From: Pseudescherichia sp031998825 | GTDB taxonomy: Bacteria > Pseudomonadota > Gammaproteobacteria > Enterobacterales > Enterobacteriaceae | Length of the DNA: 64,000 nt | Assembly: GCF_031998825.1 (NCBI RefSeq) | Contig: NZ_DAMACX010000015.1 | Location: forward strand, 1 to 64,000 | Direction: 5' to 3' | Part shown: positions 61,680-64,000 of the stretch, piece after piece | Position numbering within the stretch: position 1 is the first letter of the stretch | Layout of the letters: each line of letters starts with the position of its first letter | Notes under the pieces: model-generated | What the model was told of the DNA's origin: nothing | Databases searched by the model: none | What the model saw: the letters and a program-made list of their open reading frames with translations, nothing else | Translations under genes and position numbers: made by a program

Positions 61680-63998
61680 ATGAAAATCAGTGATGGAAAC
61701 TGGCTTATTCAACCCGGCCTTAACGTGATCTCTCCGGTGCAGGTCTTTGACGTGGAGCAGCAGGGGAGCGAGCTGCTGATCCATGCCGCGCCGCGCGACG
61801 TGCGCGAGCGGACGTGGCAGCTGGATACGCCTCTATTTACCCTGCGTCTCTTCTCGCCGCAGGAAGGCGTGATTGGCGTGCGGATGGAACACTTCCGGGG
61901 CGCGCTGGATAACGGCCCGCACTACCCGCTGAACGTGCAAAAAGGCGTTGAGGTCGAGCTGCATAACAGCGAGGCGTTCGCATCCCTGACCTCCGGCAAC
62001 CTCACCGCGCGGGTGACCAAAGGCGAGATCTGGTCGCTGGATTTTCTGCGTAACGGCGTGCGGATCACCGGCAGCCAGCTGAAGAACAGCGGCTACGTGC
62101 AGGATGCGCATCATGGGAAAAACTACCTGTTCGAGCGGCTGGATCTCGGCGTCGGAGAGGCTGTCTATGGCCTGGGCGAGCGCTTTACCGCCCTGGTGCG
62201 CAACGGCCAGACGGTGGAGACCTGGAACCGCGACGGCGGCACCAGCACCGAGCAGGCGTACAAGAATATCCCCTTCTACCTCACCAATCGCGGCTACGGC
62301 GTGCTGGTGAATCATCCCGAGTGCGTCTCCTTTGAGGTGGGATCGGAGAAGGTGTCGAAGGTGCAGTTCAGCGTTGAGGGCGAGCATCTCGAATATTTTG
62401 TGATCGACGGCCCGACACCGAAGGATGTCCTGAACCGCTACACGCAGCTCACCGGACGTCCGGCGCTGCCGCCTGCGTGGTCGTTTGGCCTCTGGCTGAC
62501 CACCTCGTTTACCACCAACTACGACGAGGCCACGGTAAACAGCTTTATCGACGGCATGGCGGAGCGCAACCTGCCTCTGCACGTCTTCCACTTCGACTGC
62601 TTCTGGATGAAAGCCTTTCAGTGGTGCGATTTTGAGTGGGACCCGGTGACCTTCCCGGATCCAGAGGGGATGATCCGCCGCCTGAAGGCGAAGGGGCTGA
62701 AAATCTGCGTCTGGATCAACCCCTACATCGGCCAGAAGTCGCCGCGCTTTAAGGAGCTGAAGGAGAAGGGCTACCTGCTCAAGCGCCCGGACGGCTCGCT
62801 CTGGCAGTGGGACAAGTGGCAGCCGGGGCTGGCAATCTATGACTTTACCAACCCTGAGGCCTGCCGCTGGTACGCCGACGAGCTGAAAAAGCTGGTGGCG
62901 ATCGGCGTCGACTGCTTTAAAACCGACTTTGGCGAGCGCATCCCTACCGACGTTCAGTGGTTCGACGGCGCCGATCCGCAGAAGATGCACAACCACTACG
63001 CCTATATCTACAACGAGCTGGTGTGGAACGTGCTGAAAGAGACGGTGGGCGAGAGCGAGGCGGTGCTGTTTGCCCGCTCGGCCTCAGTGGGGGCGCAGCA
63101 GTTCCCGGTGCACTGGGGCGGTGATTGCTACGCCAACTATGAGTCGATGGCGGAGAGCCTGCGCGGCGGACTGTCGATTGGTCTCTCCGGGTTTGGCTTC
63201 TGGAGCCACGACATTGGCGGCTTTGAGAATACCGCCCCAGCGCATGTCTATAAACGCTGGTGCGCGTTCGGGCTCCTTTCCAGCCACAGTCGCCTGCACG
63301 GCAGCAAATCCTACCGTGTGCCCTGGGCCTACGACGACGAATCTTGCGACGTGGTGCGCCACTTTACCCAACTGAAGTGCCGGATGATGCCCTATCTCTA
63401 CCGCCAGGCGGCGCTGGCTCGTGAGCAGGGTACGCCGATGCTGCGGGCGATGATGCTGGAGTTTCCGGACGATCCCGCCTGCGACTACCTTGACCTTCAG
63501 TATATGCTCGGCGACGCCGTGCTGGTCGCCCCGGTCTTCTCAGAGGCGGGCGACGTGCAGTTCTACCTGCCGGAAGGACGCTGGACGCATCTGTGGCGCA
63601 ACGATGAGCTACAGGGCAGCCGCTGGCACAGACAGCAGCACGACTTTATGAGCCTGCCGGTCTATGTGCGCAACAACACGCTGCTGGCGCTGGGGAGTAA
63701 CGACCAGCGGCCGGACTACGCGTGGCACGAGGGAACCGCCTTCCAGCTCTTTGCCTTTGAGGATGGTCACGAGGCCACCTGCGAGGTACCGGGTGACGAC
63801 GGCGCAGTAATATTTACCCTGAAGGCGACGCGCGAGGGCAATACGCTGCACGTAGTGGGTTCCGGCGAGGCGCAAAGCTGGACGCTGTGCCTGCGTAACG
63901 TAACGCAGGTTGGCGGCGTAAAAGGCGGGACGTTCGCTGGCAGCGAGTGGGGCGTGGTGGTGAGCGCCCAGGGGAGCACACTCACCATCGAGCTGTAG
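61680..63998 (+). CDS. yicI: Alpha-xylosidase, GH31
   Basis: Cytoplasmic alpha-xylosidase that releases xylose from isoprimeverose-like xylosides. The protein is 772 residues, exactly E. coli YicI, beginning MKISDGNWLIQPGLNVISP. The catalytic nucleophile Asp416 (KTDFGE) and acid/base Asp482 (HWGGDCYANY) fall at the E. coli positions. It is co-transcribed with yicJ, and the stop lies two bases before the window end. Confidence 0.98.
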   Translation: MKISDGNWLIQPGLNVISPVQVFDVEQQGSELLIHAAPRDVRERTWQLDTPLFTLRLFSPQEGVIGVRMEHFRGALDNGPHYPLNVQKGVEVELHNSEAFASLTSGNLTARVTKGEIWSLDFLRNGVRITGSQLKNSGYVQDAHHGKNYLFERLDLGVGEAVYGLGERFTALVRNGQTVETWNRDGGTSTEQAYKNIPFYLTNRGYGVLVNHPECVSFEVGSEKVSKVQFSVEGEHLEYFVIDGPTPKDVLNRYTQLTGRPALPPAWSFGLWLTTSFTTNYDEATVNSFIDGMAERNLPLHVFHFDCFWMKAFQWCDFEWDPVTFPDPEGMIRRLKAKGLKICVWINPYIGQKSPRFKELKEKGYLLKRPDGSLWQWDKWQPGLAIYDFTNPEACRWYADELKKLVAIGVDCFKTDFGERIPTDVQWFDGADPQKMHNHYAYIYNELVWNVLKETVGESEAVLFARSASVGAQQFPVHWGGDCYANYESMAESLRGGLSIGLSGFGFWSHDIGGFENTAPAHVYKRWCAFGLLSSHSRLHGSKSYRVPWAYDDESCDVVRHFTQLKCRMMPYLYRQAALAREQGTPMLRAMMLEFPDDPACDYLDLQYMLGDAVLVAPVFSEAGDVQFYLPEGRWTHLWRNDELQGSRWHRQQHDFMSLPVYVRNNTLLALGSNDQRPDYAWHEGTAFQLFAFEDGHEATCEVPGDDGAVIFTLKATREGNTLHVVGSGEAQSWTLCLRNVTQVGGVKGGTFAGSEWGVVVSAQGSTLTIEL

Positions 63999-64000
63999 GC

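Noticed and set aside
61833..62996. 387-codon open frame antisense to yicI
   Set aside because: Lies wholly inside the recognised yicI gene; a codon-bias shadow.

Overview
The window is a chromosomal segment of an enterobacterium (Enterobacteriaceae, E. coli/Salmonella/Citrobacter/Enterobacter side). The evidence is near-complete E. coli-type synteny with matching protein lengths: rnpA-rpmH-dnaA-dnaN-recF-gyrB-yidA-dgoRKADT-yidR-yidQ-ibpAB, yidH-yidG, emrD, ivbL-ilvBN, yicN-nepI, selC and yicJ-yicI. The species cannot be fixed from sequence alone. A chromosomal class A beta-lactamase and a Salmonella-like deoQKPX locus point away from E. coli K-12.

Layout. 1-7 kb: replication block with its regulatory region (DnaA box, GATC cluster, rpmH promoter). 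7-15.8 kb: yidA, the D-galactonate operon with DgoR operators, yidR/yidQ, and the small heat-shock genes ibpA/ibpB with a sigma-32 promoter and ROSE-type thermometers. 15.8-17.4 kb: an AT-rich ABC-ATPase/PIN-nuclease pair placed between ibpB and yidH. 17.4-24 kb: yidHG, a secreted glycosidase-like protein, emrD, a DMT exporter, and the attenuated ilvBN operon. 23.8-28 kb: a deoxyribose locus where E. coli has uhpABCT. 28-30 kb: yicN-nepI.

30-59.6 kb, between nepI and the selC tRNA, is a long accessory stretch where E. coli has only nlpA, yicL and setC. It holds a beta-glucoside PTS operon with a divergent LacI-type regulator; a cluster of AraC/LysR/GlxA regulators with an AhpD-like protein, two SDRs and an MFS exporter; an operon joining a cysteine-type formate dehydrogenase to a bd-type quinol oxidase; an HExxH protein; and an ExuT-like transporter with CRP-type sites. 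It also holds a CusRS/HprRS-like two-component system with exported cupin and carboxymuconolactone-decarboxylase proteins, an aldo/keto reductase, a YhcN-like protein and a MarA/RamA-like regulator; a PemK/MazF toxin-antitoxin cassette; a class A beta-lactamase; and a RhuM protein beside the selC 3' end. No integrase or IS element was recognised. 60-64 kb: yicJ (interrupted by a 10-N assembly gap) and yicI.

The two strongest new-looking signals are these. (1) Three promoters share the same composite box, CTGACA-N4-TGTCAG-N5-YGTCAG followed 21-22 bp later by a -10 element; they lie before the two-component genes, before the cupin/CMD genes and before the yhcN-like/marA-like genes, so they look like one small stress regulon. 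(2) A toxin-antitoxin cassette is bracketed by a 40-bp direct repeat (37/40 identical) of the 3' end of the marA-like gene, which suggests it inserted between that gene and the beta-lactamase. The ATPase-PIN pair is a plausible defence-type module.
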